From a virus: a stretch of DNA of 40,472 nt. The translations under genes and the position numbers were made by a program. Of the stretch, positions 32,772-39,821 are shown in pieces (within the stretch, counting starts at the first letter, position 1; each line of letters begins with the position of its first letter). The notes beneath the pieces are model-generated. The model searched no databases, was not told where the DNA came from, and worked only from the letters and a program-made list of their open reading frames with translations. The stretch is taken from positions 1-40,472 of IMG/VR virus record IMGVR_UViG_3300046656_000113; one strand, 5' to 3'.

Positions 32772-32954
32772 GTGACCTGGGCTCACTTCTTTCTGATCGC
32801 TGGCGGCATCCTGATATTCAATGCAGGAATCCTTTTCGGAGGCTTCCTGAGATACCGCAGGAAGGTGTCTCGTATTGACCGGGAGCGCAGGAGGTTCAAT
32901 GAAACCCACACACGAACAAACCGCATGGATCGGCCGCGCCGTAAAGGCCAATAA
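32772..32954 (+). CDS. Small membrane-anchored protein
   Basis: This 60-residue protein starts at GTG 32772 with GAGGGA upstream. One N-terminal membrane helix (WAHFFLIAGGILIFNAGILF, about 3-22) is followed by a very basic tail with KVSRIDRERRRF. Topology suggests an inner-membrane protein with a cytoplasmic, possibly nucleic-acid-binding, tail. The C-terminal half overlaps the next gene by 56 bases in another frame, which lowers confidence in its exact end. Confidence 0.65.
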   Translation: MTWAHFFLIAGGILIFNAGILFGGFLRYRRKVSRIDRERRRFNETHTRTNRMDRPRRKGQ

Positions 32955-33192
32955 GGAGCAGGGAATGAAGAACGAGAAAACGAGCGCCCGCGTATCAAAG
33001 ATTGCCGGGAAGATTCTGGAGCGGATGAAGGGCCGCAAGCTTGACCCGCCATTCGTATGGGTCGCCTCAGAATCGATAGCAATTTGCAGCGTTTCCGAAT
33101 TGAAGGCGCTCGCAGCCTCCGCCCTGACCCAGGCGCCGGATCGCAAGAAGACAGGAAAGTCAACAACCCCAAGCAAGACAACGAAAAACTGA
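32899..33192 (+). CDS. Small conserved-type phage protein, function unknown
   Basis: This 97-residue protein starts at ATG 32899 with AGGAGG 6 bases upstream, so this start is preferred over an upstream Met in the same frame. It contains TSARVSKIAGKILERM and ELKAALASALTQ-like AASALTQAP near the end. The TS-x-x-VxKIA-x-K(I/V)L followed by (A/G)SALTQ arrangement is common in phage early regions with no known function. Confidence 0.82.
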   Translation: MKPTHEQTAWIGRAVKANKEQGMKNEKTSARVSKIAGKILERMKGRKLDPPFVWVASESIAICSVSELKALAASALTQAPDRKKTGKSTTPSKTTKN

Positions 33193-33201
33193 GGAGTGAG
33201 T

Positions 33202-33951
33202 ATGAGCACCGAAACACCGGAAGTATTGGATCTCGAAGCGTTGGAGCTGAAACACGGCGCCCACAAGAGCTGCAAAGATGGAATGTGCCTGATCGAGGCG
33301 GTCAGCGTGTATCGCAGGCACAACCTGAAGATGAGCGATGCCCCGTTCACGGATCACGACGAAACAGTGGATCCGCAGCTTGCGGCATTCGGTCGAGACC
33401 TGAACGATTTCTTGCCGGACGATGAGCGTCAGAAGTTAAAGCGGTTCATTCCCCGTCTCATTGGAACGCGCAATGACGGACTGCAGCGGGAGCGCGGCGC
33501 TGTGGCAATCAACGGTTATACGCGCGAGTTCTTCCCGATGGCGTTGCGGCCCCTGGCAGACCTTTTGGAGAAGGTGGACGAAGTCGCCGCTGCAATTGAA
33601 TTGCGTGGCTTTGCGGACAAGTTGGCAGCGTTGCCGGAGATCGTGGACCAGGCGACGTGGGATCAAGCGCGTGAAGTGCTCAACGCCCTCGCCCGCGCCC
33701 GCGCCCTCGCCCGCGCCCTCGACCTCGCCCGCGCCCTCGACCTCGCCCTCGCCCGCGCCCTCGCCCTCGCCCTCGCCCTCGCCCTCGCCCTCGCCCGCGC
33801 CTGCGCCCGCGCCCCTTCAGGGGTAGAGGCCATGCGCAGGGAGTTCTATAAATTCTTTATTTCGTTGATGGATCGATTGCTTTCGGTGGGAGGCGCGAAC
33901 GCGACTCCGAGTACCGAGCCGGGGACAGCGCCTTGCGAGGTTACGGAATGA
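33202..33951 (+). CDS. Phage/actinobacterial-type conserved protein with a hexanucleotide repeat tract
   Basis: This 249-residue protein has a conserved first half: LELKHGAHKSCKDGMCLIEA near the start, then DPQLAAFGRDLNDFLPD and IPRLIGTRNDGL. I know this combination from a widespread phage protein family without a fixed function. Residues about 162-204 are encoded by about 21 GCC-CTC/GCC-CGC hexamers (33685-33813), giving alternating Ala-Leu and Ala-Arg. Copy number changes by slippage would keep the frame. The start is ATG 33202 with GGAG upstream, rather than GTG 33196. It overlaps the HNH gene by 4 bases. Confidence 0.85.
   Translation: MSTETPEVLDLEALELKHGAHKSCKDGMCLIEAVSVYRRHNLKMSDAPFTDHDETVDPQLAAFGRDLNDFLPDDERQKLKRFIPRLIGTRNDGLQRERGAVAINGYTREFFPMALRPLADLLEKVDEVAAAIELRGFADKLAALPEIVDQATWDQAREVLNALARARALARALDLARALDLALARALALALALALALARACARAPSGVEAMRREFYKFFISLMDRLLSVGGANATPSTEPGTAPCEVTE
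33685..33813 (+). repeat. Hexanucleotide tandem repeat tract inside a gene
   Basis: About 21 consecutive 6-base units of the type GCCCTC or GCCCGC (with two GACCTC and one GCCTGC), encoding Ala-Leu/Ala-Arg dipeptides. One purine-poor strand makes it prone to slippage. Confidence 0.95.
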
Positions 33952-34370
33952 GCGCGCGCGTACGGAAGGCTTATCGCCGGGTCCCAATGCCAGCCGATCA
34001 CCAAACTACCCGGCTTAACGGTTGGGTCGAGGAACACATTTTAGTGGCGGAGCGAGCACTGGGTAGGCAGTTGGAGAGTCATCGTCGAGTTCACCATCAC
34101 GACGAGAATGGCCTCAACAACGCCAACACGAACCTCGTCGTTTGCGAAAACGAGGCATACCACCAACTACTTCACGCAAGGATGCGGATTATCAAGGCCG
34201 GAGGAGACCCGGATATTCAGAAAATTTGCGGCAGATGTAGGAACGTAAAGGCGAAATCTGACTTTCATCTCAGCCGAACAGTCCAAGACGGCCGCTCTCG
34301 TATGTGCATCGCATGCGACAAATCGCGGCACTTCTCGTCGCCACGAGCCCGCCGGATGGTGGCCGCATGA
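33948..34370 (+). CDS. HNH homing-type endonuclease
   Basis: This 140-residue protein has an HNH core: GWVEEHILVAERALG, then VHHHDENGLNNANTNLVV (about 48-65) with the metal-binding His/Asn residues, and CENEAYHQLLH. A C-terminal zinc-like site is formed by CGRCRNVKAKSDF and CIAC. Free-standing HNH genes of this kind often spread as homing elements. It starts at ATG 33948, overlapping the previous stop (ATGA). Confidence 0.88.
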   Translation: MSARVRKAYRRVPMPADHQTTRLNGWVEEHILVAERALGRQLESHRRVHHHDENGLNNANTNLVVCENEAYHQLLHARMRIIKAGGDPDIQKICGRCRNVKAKSDFHLSRTVQDGRSRMCIACDKSRHFSSPRARRMVAA

Positions 34371-34519
34371 GCCGCTGGGGCGACCGCCTGGCCGAGCCCT
34401 GTGAGCACCAGGAGCCCGAAGAATTCCCGGTCTGGCTCCATCTCCTGATCTGGTTCGCCGTCATCGGGATCGGATGGGCCGCGTCGTGGTTGCTGGCGAT
34501 CTTTGAGCCGGGGTTTTAA
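34367..34519 (+). CDS. Small single-helix membrane protein
   Basis: This 50-residue protein begins at ATG 34367 overlapping the HNH stop (ATGA). It has an acidic start (AEPCEHQEPEEF) and a membrane helix (LHLLIWFAVIGIGWAASWLL, about 23-42). Function is unknown. It ends just before the structured noncoding segment. Confidence 0.68.
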   Translation: MSRWGDRLAEPCEHQEPEEFPVWLHLLIWFAVIGIGWAASWLLAIFEPGF

Positions 34520-34521
34520 GG

Positions 34522-34723
34522 ATTGCCGGACGAGGGGGCCCCTTTAGCAGTGGCTGGGTCACCTGGGTCGCTCCTGAAGGTCTCGTCCGGCGATGAGTTT
34601 CGGCGCGATGTGCGCCGATTGTACCGAGCCTGAGCACGTCTTCCTAAGGGCCGTGCGGTTCGGAGTCCGGTCTGTAGTCGATTAAAAGGGGCGGCGGATT
34701 GAATCCCCGTCGCTCCTATTTTT
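34522..34723 (+). ncRNA. Candidate structured noncoding RNA ending in a terminator
   Basis: The 253-base gap 34520-34772 holds no gene but several strong helices. P1 pairs 34522-34534 with 34582-34594 (13 bp, one G-U) around an inner branch. P2 is a 7-bp hairpin (34600-34606 with 34612-34618). P3 pairs CCGAGCC (34624-34630) with GGTTCGG (34657-34663), then a TGA bulge and GCACG/CGTGC (34634-34638 with 34652-34656) around a 13-base loop. A terminator hairpin follows. I recognise no known RNA family. A DNA-level role (for example near the origin) is possible. Confidence 0.55.
34687..34723 (+). terminator. Rho-independent terminator
   Basis: An 11-bp stem with two G-U pairs (34687-34697 with 34707-34717, 9-base loop) is followed by ATTTTT (34718-34723). 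It ends the structured segment and separates it from the replication genes. Confidence 0.85.
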
Positions 34724-34772
34724 GGAGAACAGGCTGAGCCGTGAATCGGCTGGATGAGGAACTGAGGGACTG

Positions 34773-34988
34773 ATGAAGACTGAAACTGACATTCTGACGC
34801 ACTGGCAAACCGTAGCCGACGCTGTTTCCTTCGATTCCACGGCCACTATCGACTCGTTCAACAGCGAGATCCACCGCGAAATCATCACCCAGGAACACAA
34901 GGATCAGAAACTGGCCCTTGAGCTTCTCCGCATCAAATTCGACATCAACAAACGCTACTACCAGCACCGGAGAGCACATGGGAAGTAA
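34773..34988 (+). CDS. Small helical protein, function unknown
   Basis: This 71-residue protein starts at ATG 34773 with AGGGA 4 bases upstream. It is helical and charged (for example REIITQEHKDQKLALELLRI) and has no known motif. It leads the replication run and overlaps the initiator by 11 bases. A helper role in replication is inference from position. Confidence 0.72.
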   Translation: MKTETDILTHWQTVADAVSFDSTATIDSFNSEIHREIITQEHKDQKLALELLRIKFDINKRYYQHRRAHGK

Positions 34989-35661
34989 TCCTCCATGGTT
35001 CCGTTTTTACCATGAGGCTCTCGACGATCCGAAGGTCCAAAAACTGTCCGCGGACACCTTCCGCGTTTGGGTGAATATGCTCTGCCTTGCCGCCCGAAAC
35101 GGCGGTTTCATACCCCCGATAAGTGACGTTTCATTTGCGTTTCGAGTGACCTCCGAAATCGCCGACGAATACGTTTCAAATTTGGTCAATGTCGGGCTAC
35201 TTGACCGTTTTAGGAATGGCTCCGTGCGTCCGCATAACTGGGATTCGAGACAGTTTAAGTCCGACTCGTCAACGGAACGGGTGAAACGTTTCAGGAAACG
35301 TTCCAAAACCGTTCCTGTAACGGTGGATGAAACGGACCAGAGCAGAGCAGAGCAGAGCAGAGTAATACACCCTATAGTCCCTCTTTTGGAACTTGGAGAG
35401 TTCAAGTGTGCCCGAATGACCCAGGAGCAGCACGGCAAACTTGCGTCAAAACTCGGCGGCAACCTCGAAGCATACATCGAGCGATTTGACCGTTGGGTTC
35501 ACGAACTGCCGGAAGCCAAAGCATCGGGAGCGAAGCGGAAAGATAGGCACGCTTACGAATCTATCCTCGCGTGGTTCGACCGTGACGTGAAAGACGGGAA
35601 GGTCAAGCCGTCAAACCTGAAGAACGGTAAGAAAGTGTGGCAGGCCCATGAATATCTCTGA
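34978..35661 (+). CDS. Winged-helix replication initiator-like protein
   Basis: This 227-residue protein starts WFRFYHEALDDPKVQKLSAD near residue 6, followed by WVNMLCLAARNGGFIPPISD. This is the N-terminal winged-helix pattern of DnaD/lambda O-like phage replication proteins. It should bind the origin and load helicase. The C-terminal part with YERFDRWVHELPEAK-like IERFDRWVHELPEAK resembles a DnaD-type end. The centre has dense short repeats (TGAAACGTTTCA and AGAGC units) that may be the origin itself, as in lambda. The ATG at 34978 is preferred over an upstream Met in the same frame. Confidence 0.85.
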   Translation: MGSNPPWFRFYHEALDDPKVQKLSADTFRVWVNMLCLAARNGGFIPPISDVSFAFRVTSEIADEYVSNLVNVGLLDRFRNGSVRPHNWDSRQFKSDSSTERVKRFRKRSKTVPVTVDETDQSRAEQSRVIHPIVPLLELGEFKCARMTQEQHGKLASKLGGNLEAYIERFDRWVHELPEAKASGAKRKDRHAYESILAWFDRDVKDGKVKPSNLKNGKKVWQAHEYL

Positions 35662-36127
35662 GGCGCTGCTCTCACGGCTCCAGGGCGTCAAGGGTCGTGA
35701 CGGACGATGGGTCGCACGATGTCCATCACACGACGACGGAAGCCCGTCTCTCACCGTCAAGGCGATGGATTCGCGCGTTTTAATTCACTGCTTCGCCGGC
35801 TGCACTCCAGAAACCGTGCTCCAGTCTGTTGGCCTTTCCATGTCGGACCTGTTCGCGGATTCAAAATCCCAAGGCGACGTGAAGGTCGAACTCAGAAAAA
35901 CTGCGAATCAGTCCATCGCGGAATGGGTAGAGATGCGGATGATGCAACTCGCGATCACGCTCCGAACCCGAGACGCGATGCTCCGCCTGCTCGGGGACCG
36001 CGAAGACGATCTGGCGCTGACCTGGAAGGCGCACTGCTATCGCAACTACGACTTACTTGAGTGGGAATTCCAGACCCTCAGAACGGGCACATCGGAACAG
36101 AAAGTGAGGCTCTGGCGTGAGCGATAA
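35648..36127 (+). CDS. CHC2 zinc-finger primase-like protein
   Basis: This 159-residue protein carries the CHC2 zinc-finger of DnaG-type primases: WVARCPSHDDGSPSLTV (C25, H28) and VLIHCFAGCTPETVLQ (C48, C52). The Toprim domain is missing, so it is either a primase fragment or a zinc-binding helper that reads the template. It overlaps the initiator by 14 bases and the helicase by 11. The C-terminal half is helical with no known motif. Confidence 0.88.
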   Translation: MNISEALLSRLQGVKGRDGRWVARCPSHDDGSPSLTVKAMDSRVLIHCFAGCTPETVLQSVGLSMSDLFADSKSQGDVKVELRKTANQSIAEWVEMRMMQLAITLRTRDAMLRLLGDREDDLALTWKAHCYRNYDLLEWEFQTLRTGTSEQKVRLWRER

Positions 36128-37022
36128 CTACAGCGAATTCTTAACCTCCGAAGAAGTCCTCGAACAGAGCGGCGTTGAGCTTCTCAAGCCATCCTCGAAA
36201 ATGGCTGAAGTCCAGTTGCTCTACCAGCGCGGCATCCAGGGCGGCGTCTCTCCGGGATGGCCGGAAATGGCTCAGTTCTGGACGCTCCGACCTGGGGACT
36301 GGACTCTCGTGACCGGCGTCCCCTCTCACGGCAAAACCAGCTTCATGAATGCCGTCATGGTGAATACTGCGCGGCTCCACGGCTGGCACTGGCTCGTGTG
36401 GTGCTCAGAATCCCTGCCTCACGAAATGCACATTGCCGACCTGCTCGAACAGTACGTCGGGATGCCGTTCAACGAGGGCTATCGAAAGCGCATGAGCGCC
36501 AAGGAAGTGGAATCCGGCATGGCGTTCATCGAGGAACATTTCCGATTCATCCAGATGCCCGAGGAAAAAGAAACTGTCGATCACCTGCTTGCCGCGGCAG
36601 AGGCCAGCGATTGGCCGACAGGTCTCTATATCGACCCGTGGAACGAACTGAACCATCCGTTCGCAGATCAGAAAATCAGCGAGACGGAATACATCAGCCG
36701 ATCGCTGAAGAAAATCCGCCGCTATGCCTCACGCGCAAAGGTTCATGTGATCGTTGTGGCGCACCCTCAGAAGCCAACACGCGGGAAGGATGGCACGTAC
36801 CCGATTCCGAACCCCTACGACGTTTCAGGTAGCTCCCACTGGCGGAATAAGGCTGACTGCGCTCTCTGTGTTTGGCGCGACGAAGCGAAGCCAGGGGAGA
36901 CCACGGTATTCATCCAGAAGATCAGGCGGAAGGCGGTAGGCAGGACGGGCAGCGCGGAGTTCCAGTTTGACGTTCCGACTGGCCGGTACTTTATGCGAGA
37001 GCCAGGGAGCGACGATGAGTAA
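36117..37022 (+). CDS. DnaB-like replicative helicase (RecA-type ATPase)
   Basis: This 301-residue protein has a RecA-like ATPase core: WTLVTGVPSHGKTSFMNAVM with a Walker A (GVPSHGKT near residue 68), ESLPHEM near 100, LYIDPWNELNHPF with the Walker B-type Asp near 172, and VHVIVVAHPQKPTR. These fit the C-terminal ATPase of DnaB/Twinkle-like helicases; the N-terminal domain of DnaB is short or absent. It starts at GTG 36117. Together with the CHC2 protein it forms a split primase-helicase pair. Confidence 0.9.
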   Translation: MSDNYSEFLTSEEVLEQSGVELLKPSSKMAEVQLLYQRGIQGGVSPGWPEMAQFWTLRPGDWTLVTGVPSHGKTSFMNAVMVNTARLHGWHWLVWCSESLPHEMHIADLLEQYVGMPFNEGYRKRMSAKEVESGMAFIEEHFRFIQMPEEKETVDHLLAAAEASDWPTGLYIDPWNELNHPFADQKISETEYISRSLKKIRRYASRAKVHVIVVAHPQKPTRGKDGTYPIPNPYDVSGSSHWRNKADCALCVWRDEAKPGETTVFIQKIRRKAVGRTGSAEFQFDVPTGRYFMREPGSDDE

Positions 37023-37359
37023 CCTCGGCGAAGGCAACTGCATCAAGCTCGATATTCCCCTATCGGCGACTCTCAGCGTGCTCGTGTTCTTCGATGGCGG
37101 AATCCCTGACGCCGTGGCGTTCACGCGCCTACGGGAAGCCTTGGCAGTTGTGGAGCGGTCGCTGGTGGCTGTGCCGGAAAAGCCGATTCCCGTGAGCGAA
37201 CCGTTGAAGCCTCGGAAGCCTCCGAAGCCTCGGAAGCTTCGCGAATTGGGGCCATGCCTGAAGCACCCAGAAGCAGCGCGGCATGCCACAACGAACCGCT
37301 GCGTCCGGTGCCTTGCGGAGTTCGGGGAGCGGCTGCGAAGGGGGCAGATCACAGCATGA
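37015..37359 (+). CDS. Small protein with a C-terminal zinc motif, function unknown
   Basis: This 114-residue protein starts at ATG 37015, overlapping the helicase stop. A beta-rich N-terminus (LDIPLSATLSVLVFFDGGIP) is joined by a Lys/Pro linker (KPRKPPKPRKLRE, encoded by short CGGAAGCCT-type repeats) to a zinc-like site (CLKHPEAARHATTNRCVRCL). I recognise no family. The zinc part suggests nucleic-acid binding. It overlaps RusA by 4 bases. Confidence 0.75.
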   Translation: MSNLGEGNCIKLDIPLSATLSVLVFFDGGIPDAVAFTRLREALAVVERSLVAVPEKPIPVSEPLKPRKPPKPRKLRELGPCLKHPEAARHATTNRCVRCLAEFGERLRRGQITA

Positions 37360-37718
37360 TCAAGTTCACTGTTTTCGGGGTCTGCTACTCGATGAAAAAC
37401 AGCAAGACGCTCACCAGCCGGGGCGGTCGTCCGCGCATGGTGAAGCACTGGAAAGCGAGCGCATTCGAGCGGGATTTCCTGCTGCAGGTTCCAGCGTGCT
37501 ACCGATCTTTGGCGATGGGGAGTTCGGAGTTTCCGCTATCCGCAACGGTCACGGCGTTCTATCCGAACAGGCGCCAAGACCTTGACGTCGAAATTGTGTG
37601 GGATTTGCTCCAGAAAGCAGGAGTTGTTTCTAACGATCGATTTATACGTCGGAAGGTGGCCATCTGGGGATTGGATCCGTCGAGTCCGAGAGTTGAAATT
37701 GAGGTGGATTACCTATGA
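37356..37718 (+). CDS. rusA: RusA-type Holliday junction resolvase
   Basis: This 120-residue protein matches the size and layout of RusA resolvases, which cut four-way DNA junctions: the N-terminal FTVFGVCYSMKNSKTLTSR, then RRQDLDVEIVWDLLQKAGV and VSNDRFIRR near the end. The family uses paired Asp residues in D-x-D-N and D-D-x-x-(I/V) segments; here the second reads N-D, so one acidic position is changed. The start ATG 37356 is in an ATGA overlap. It probably resolves recombination and replication intermediates before packaging. Confidence 0.88.
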   Translation: MIKFTVFGVCYSMKNSKTLTSRGGRPRMVKHWKASAFERDFLLQVPACYRSLAMGSSEFPLSATVTAFYPNRRQDLDVEIVWDLLQKAGVVSNDRFIRRKVAIWGLDPSSPRVEIEVDYL

Positions 37719-38236
37719 GATCAGACTGTAAGAAAGTTCCATTTGTCTGGTTCGTGCCGCTCCTGATCACGATATTCCTGGTCCTGATGGCGAAGCTCCA
37801 TCTTGGCGCCGCACTGACCGACACTCAGGCCCGCGCGCAGGCGATCGCCACCTACGGCCCGACGGGCTGTATCCGCAAGTCCACAGGCCCGACAACCTCG
37901 TGGCGCTACGAGGTCGGCACCTGCGACAAGTACGGGTTCACGCCGAAGACCGTGCCTGCCAGCAGTTGGGTCAACGCCTTCGCAGCGAAGCCGCCAGTGA
38001 GCATTCCGATGGTGGCCAAGCGATCGGGGCGCAACTTCGACAGGATTAACCTACGGGTCGTGCCGACAATCATCACCGCGGACGTATTCGCCACGAAGGC
38101 CCAGAACGAAAAGACCAACGCCGAGGCGGAGTCGCACCTGACCCAGTTCATCGAGCTTGTCTGCGCGAAAGCGCCCTTGGCCTGCTCGCTCAAGGGCGAG
38201 GAGCTCGGCGTCAGCCTGACCAAGGTGGCGCCGTGA
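37715..38236 (+). CDS. Membrane-anchored protein, function unknown
   Basis: This 173-residue protein begins at ATG 37715 (ATGA overlap with RusA). One N-terminal membrane helix (PFVWFVPLLITIFLVLMAKL, about 9-28) leads to an outside domain with two cysteine pairs (GCIRKS, GTCDKY and VCAKAPLACSL). This suggests a periplasmic or envelope protein with disulfides. No lytic motif was recognised. It overlaps the next gene by 4 bases. Confidence 0.75.
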   Translation: MRSDCKKVPFVWFVPLLITIFLVLMAKLHLGAALTDTQARAQAIATYGPTGCIRKSTGPTTSWRYEVGTCDKYGFTPKTVPASSWVNAFAAKPPVSIPMVAKRSGRNFDRINLRVVPTIITADVFATKAQNEKTNAEAESHLTQFIELVCAKAPLACSLKGEELGVSLTKVAP

Positions 38237-38409
38237 ACAGCAGGCAGAGGCGCAAGCATAAACACGCTTGGCGGAAGGAATTCAAGCACGTAGAAAAGGC
38301 CTCGAGGAGATTCGGTCGAGCGGTCGGAATTTTCTTCGACTCGATCCGGGCGTTTCAGGATCAGGCGGTCCAGGCGGTTATCGATACGACGAAGGACGGG
38401 CGGGCGTGA
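38233..38409 (+). CDS. Small basic protein starting at GTG
   Basis: A 58-residue frame begins at GTG 38233, overlapping the previous stop (GTGA), and ends at TGA 38407-38409, overlapping the next start. The product is basic at its N-terminus (SRQRRKHKHAWRKEFKHVEK) and then helical (FFDSIRAFQDQAVQAVI). It has no ATG, so simple ORF calling misses it. The double overlap and coding-like composition support it. Confidence 0.68.
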   Translation: MNSRQRRKHKHAWRKEFKHVEKASRRFGRAVGIFFDSIRAFQDQAVQAVIDTTKDGRA

Positions 38410-39224
38410 TCGATCGGAAGAATTGGGCGCCCGCCGACTGCGTCGAATGCGGCAAGCCAATAACCATAAAAACAAAGGGGCCGGCGCCAACGAACACCTG
38501 CTCTCGAGGATGTCGAGATAGGATGCGGAAAAAGAAACGAGTCGAGGCGGCGTGCGTAGTCTGCGGCGGGATATATCTCCGAGCAAAGTCGAGCGGCTCG
38601 CGTAAAACTTGTAGTCAGGCCTGTAAGGACACGACCCTCGTTAGGAGTATCCCCCTTGTTTGCGGGTTCTGCGGTCGAATATTCACGCGCGTCAGCCAGC
38701 GGAGGAGCACGAAGTACGGCATTCACTGCTCGAGGGCCTGTAATGGAAAAGCACATCTCGCGCCCCTGCGAAAATGCGAGCAATGCGGCGAGGACTTTCG
38801 GAAAAAATTCGGCAAGGGCCGTTTCTGCTCGAGAGACTGCTCGTTTCTGTCTGGACGATCTCGTAAAGCCCTCCGACTGGCGACAGCGCGGAATTGCAAG
38901 GTCTACTTTCCGAACTGTCGCAACTGCGGGCGCTGGTTCACTGCTCGTCACCGGTCGAAGAAAATTTGCTCCAGAAAATGCATTAACGCCGGGCGGAGAG
39001 TTGTAGTGAAGACACGGATCGCTTCATGCGCTGTATGTGAGAAGGAATTCATGACCCGGCGGGGAAAATATTGCGGCGTTCGATGTGAACGGTACGTTTA
39101 TAAAAATCAACTAACCAAACTAACTTTATCGACGGAGGGATTATGGATCCTAAGAGCAAAAAAGAGCCTAACGGAACTAAGGAAAACGGTAATAGCGCAG
39201 TCGCGGCAACGCCGACAAGTATAG
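38406..39224 (+). CDS. Six-zinc-finger protein
   Basis: This 272-residue protein starts at GTG 38406 (GTGA). It is built of six consecutive C-x2-C...C-x3-C units: C12/15-C32/36, C50/53-C69/73, C86/89-C108/112, C124/127-C141/145, C171/174-C188/192 and C208/211-C223/227. Each unit looks like a small treble-clef or ribbon, as in some HNH-related and phage proteins, but no nuclease residues are seen. The protein is very basic, so DNA or RNA binding is likely. Its last 82 bases overlap the next gene, which has its own strong ribosome site. Confidence 0.85.
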   Translation: MIDRKNWAPADCVECGKPITIKTKGPAPTNTCSRGCRDRMRKKKRVEAACVVCGGIYLRAKSSGSRKTCSQACKDTTLVRSIPLVCGFCGRIFTRVSQRRSTKYGIHCSRACNGKAHLAPLRKCEQCGEDFRKKFGKGRFCSRDCSFLSGRSRKALRLATARNCKVYFPNCRNCGRWFTARHRSKKICSRKCINAGRRVVVKTRIASCAVCEKEFMTRRGKYCGVRCERYVYKNQLTKLTLSTEGLWILRAKKSLTELRKTVIAQSRQRRQV

Positions 39225-39451
39225 CAATCGCCAAACGAGGGATCTCGACGAGCCTCGACGTCAAGCAACTCACGTCCGCACTGGCGTGCGATGTTGTAAA
39301 CGGCCTCGTCCCGGCGGCGAGCGCGAACGCAAGCTGCAACGCGATCGGAAAGCTCCTCAAGGTAGTCGAGCTGGAATACAAATACGGCCGACAGTCCGAA
39401 TCGGGCGAGCGATCGCTGGCCCTTACGTCGGGCGACCCTAACGCCTGCTAA
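39143..39451 (+). CDS. Small conserved-type phage protein, function unknown
   Basis: This 102-residue protein starts at ATG 39143 with GGAGGG 3 bases upstream. It has a Ser/Thr/Lys-rich beginning and a helical core with SLDVKQLTSALACDVVNGLV and NAIGKLLKVVELEYKYG. Similar short helical proteins occur just before terminase in phages without known function. It begins inside the end of the zinc-finger gene. Confidence 0.78.
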   Translation: MDPKSKKEPNGTKENGNSAVAATPTSIAIAKRGISTSLDVKQLTSALACDVVNGLVPAASANASCNAIGKLLKVVELEYKYGRQSESGERSLALTSGDPNAC

Positions 39452-39477
39452 CGCTCACGGCAAAACAGGGGGGAATT

Positions 39478-39672
39478 CTGAGTCGACGCGGGCGCAATCT
39501 CCAATTCTCGGGAACGCTACTTGAGGCAGAACAACGCGGGGCGAAGGATCGCGAGGACGGCGTCTCACGGCGAGACGTTCCGTATTCCGATATCAGTAAG
39601 GCGATCGCCTGGGAGATCGGATGGGATAAGAAAAACCTTGAATTGCAAAACGAACAGAGTAAAACCTCATAA
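39478..39672 (+). CDS. Probable small gene with a rare CTG start
   Basis: The frame 39478-39672 encodes 64 residues with coding-like composition (for example TLLEAEQRGAKDREDGVS and SKAIAWEIGWDKKNLEL). There is no ATG, GTG or TTG near its start; CTG 39478, behind an AGGGGGGA site, is the best start, with CTG 39445 as an alternative. The codon choice matches neighbouring genes and no competing frame explains the region. The gene is followed by a strong terminator. Confidence 0.55.
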   Translation: MSRRGRNLQFSGTLLEAEQRGAKDREDGVSRRDVPYSDISKAIAWEIGWDKKNLELQNEQSKTS

Positions 39673-39729
39673 CTGAACGCATCAGGCAAGACGGCTGAGT
39701 CGTCTCCTCTGAGCTATCCCTGGCAACGA

Positions 39730-39767
39730 GCCCGCCTTGTCGACAAGCAAGGCGGGCTTTTTGTTTT
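39730..39767 (+). terminator. Strong rho-independent terminator
   Basis: A perfect 10-bp stem (GCCCGCCTTG at 39730-39739 with CAAGGCGGGC at 39748-39757) with an 8-base loop is followed by TTTTTGTTTT. It ends the rightward replication run. Confidence 0.93.
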
Positions 39768-39821
39768 AGTCCCCCTGAATCGGACGCTGACCGTCACAAC
39801 AGCAGTCGCCTATCCCGAACT

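Noticed and set aside
33685-33813. CRISPR-like repeat array
   Set aside because: There are no spacers; it is a simple in-frame hexanucleotide tract.
34655-34717. tRNA-like T-arm and acceptor end
   Set aside because: The T-loop and stems do not pair properly; the segment pairs much better as a terminator hairpin.
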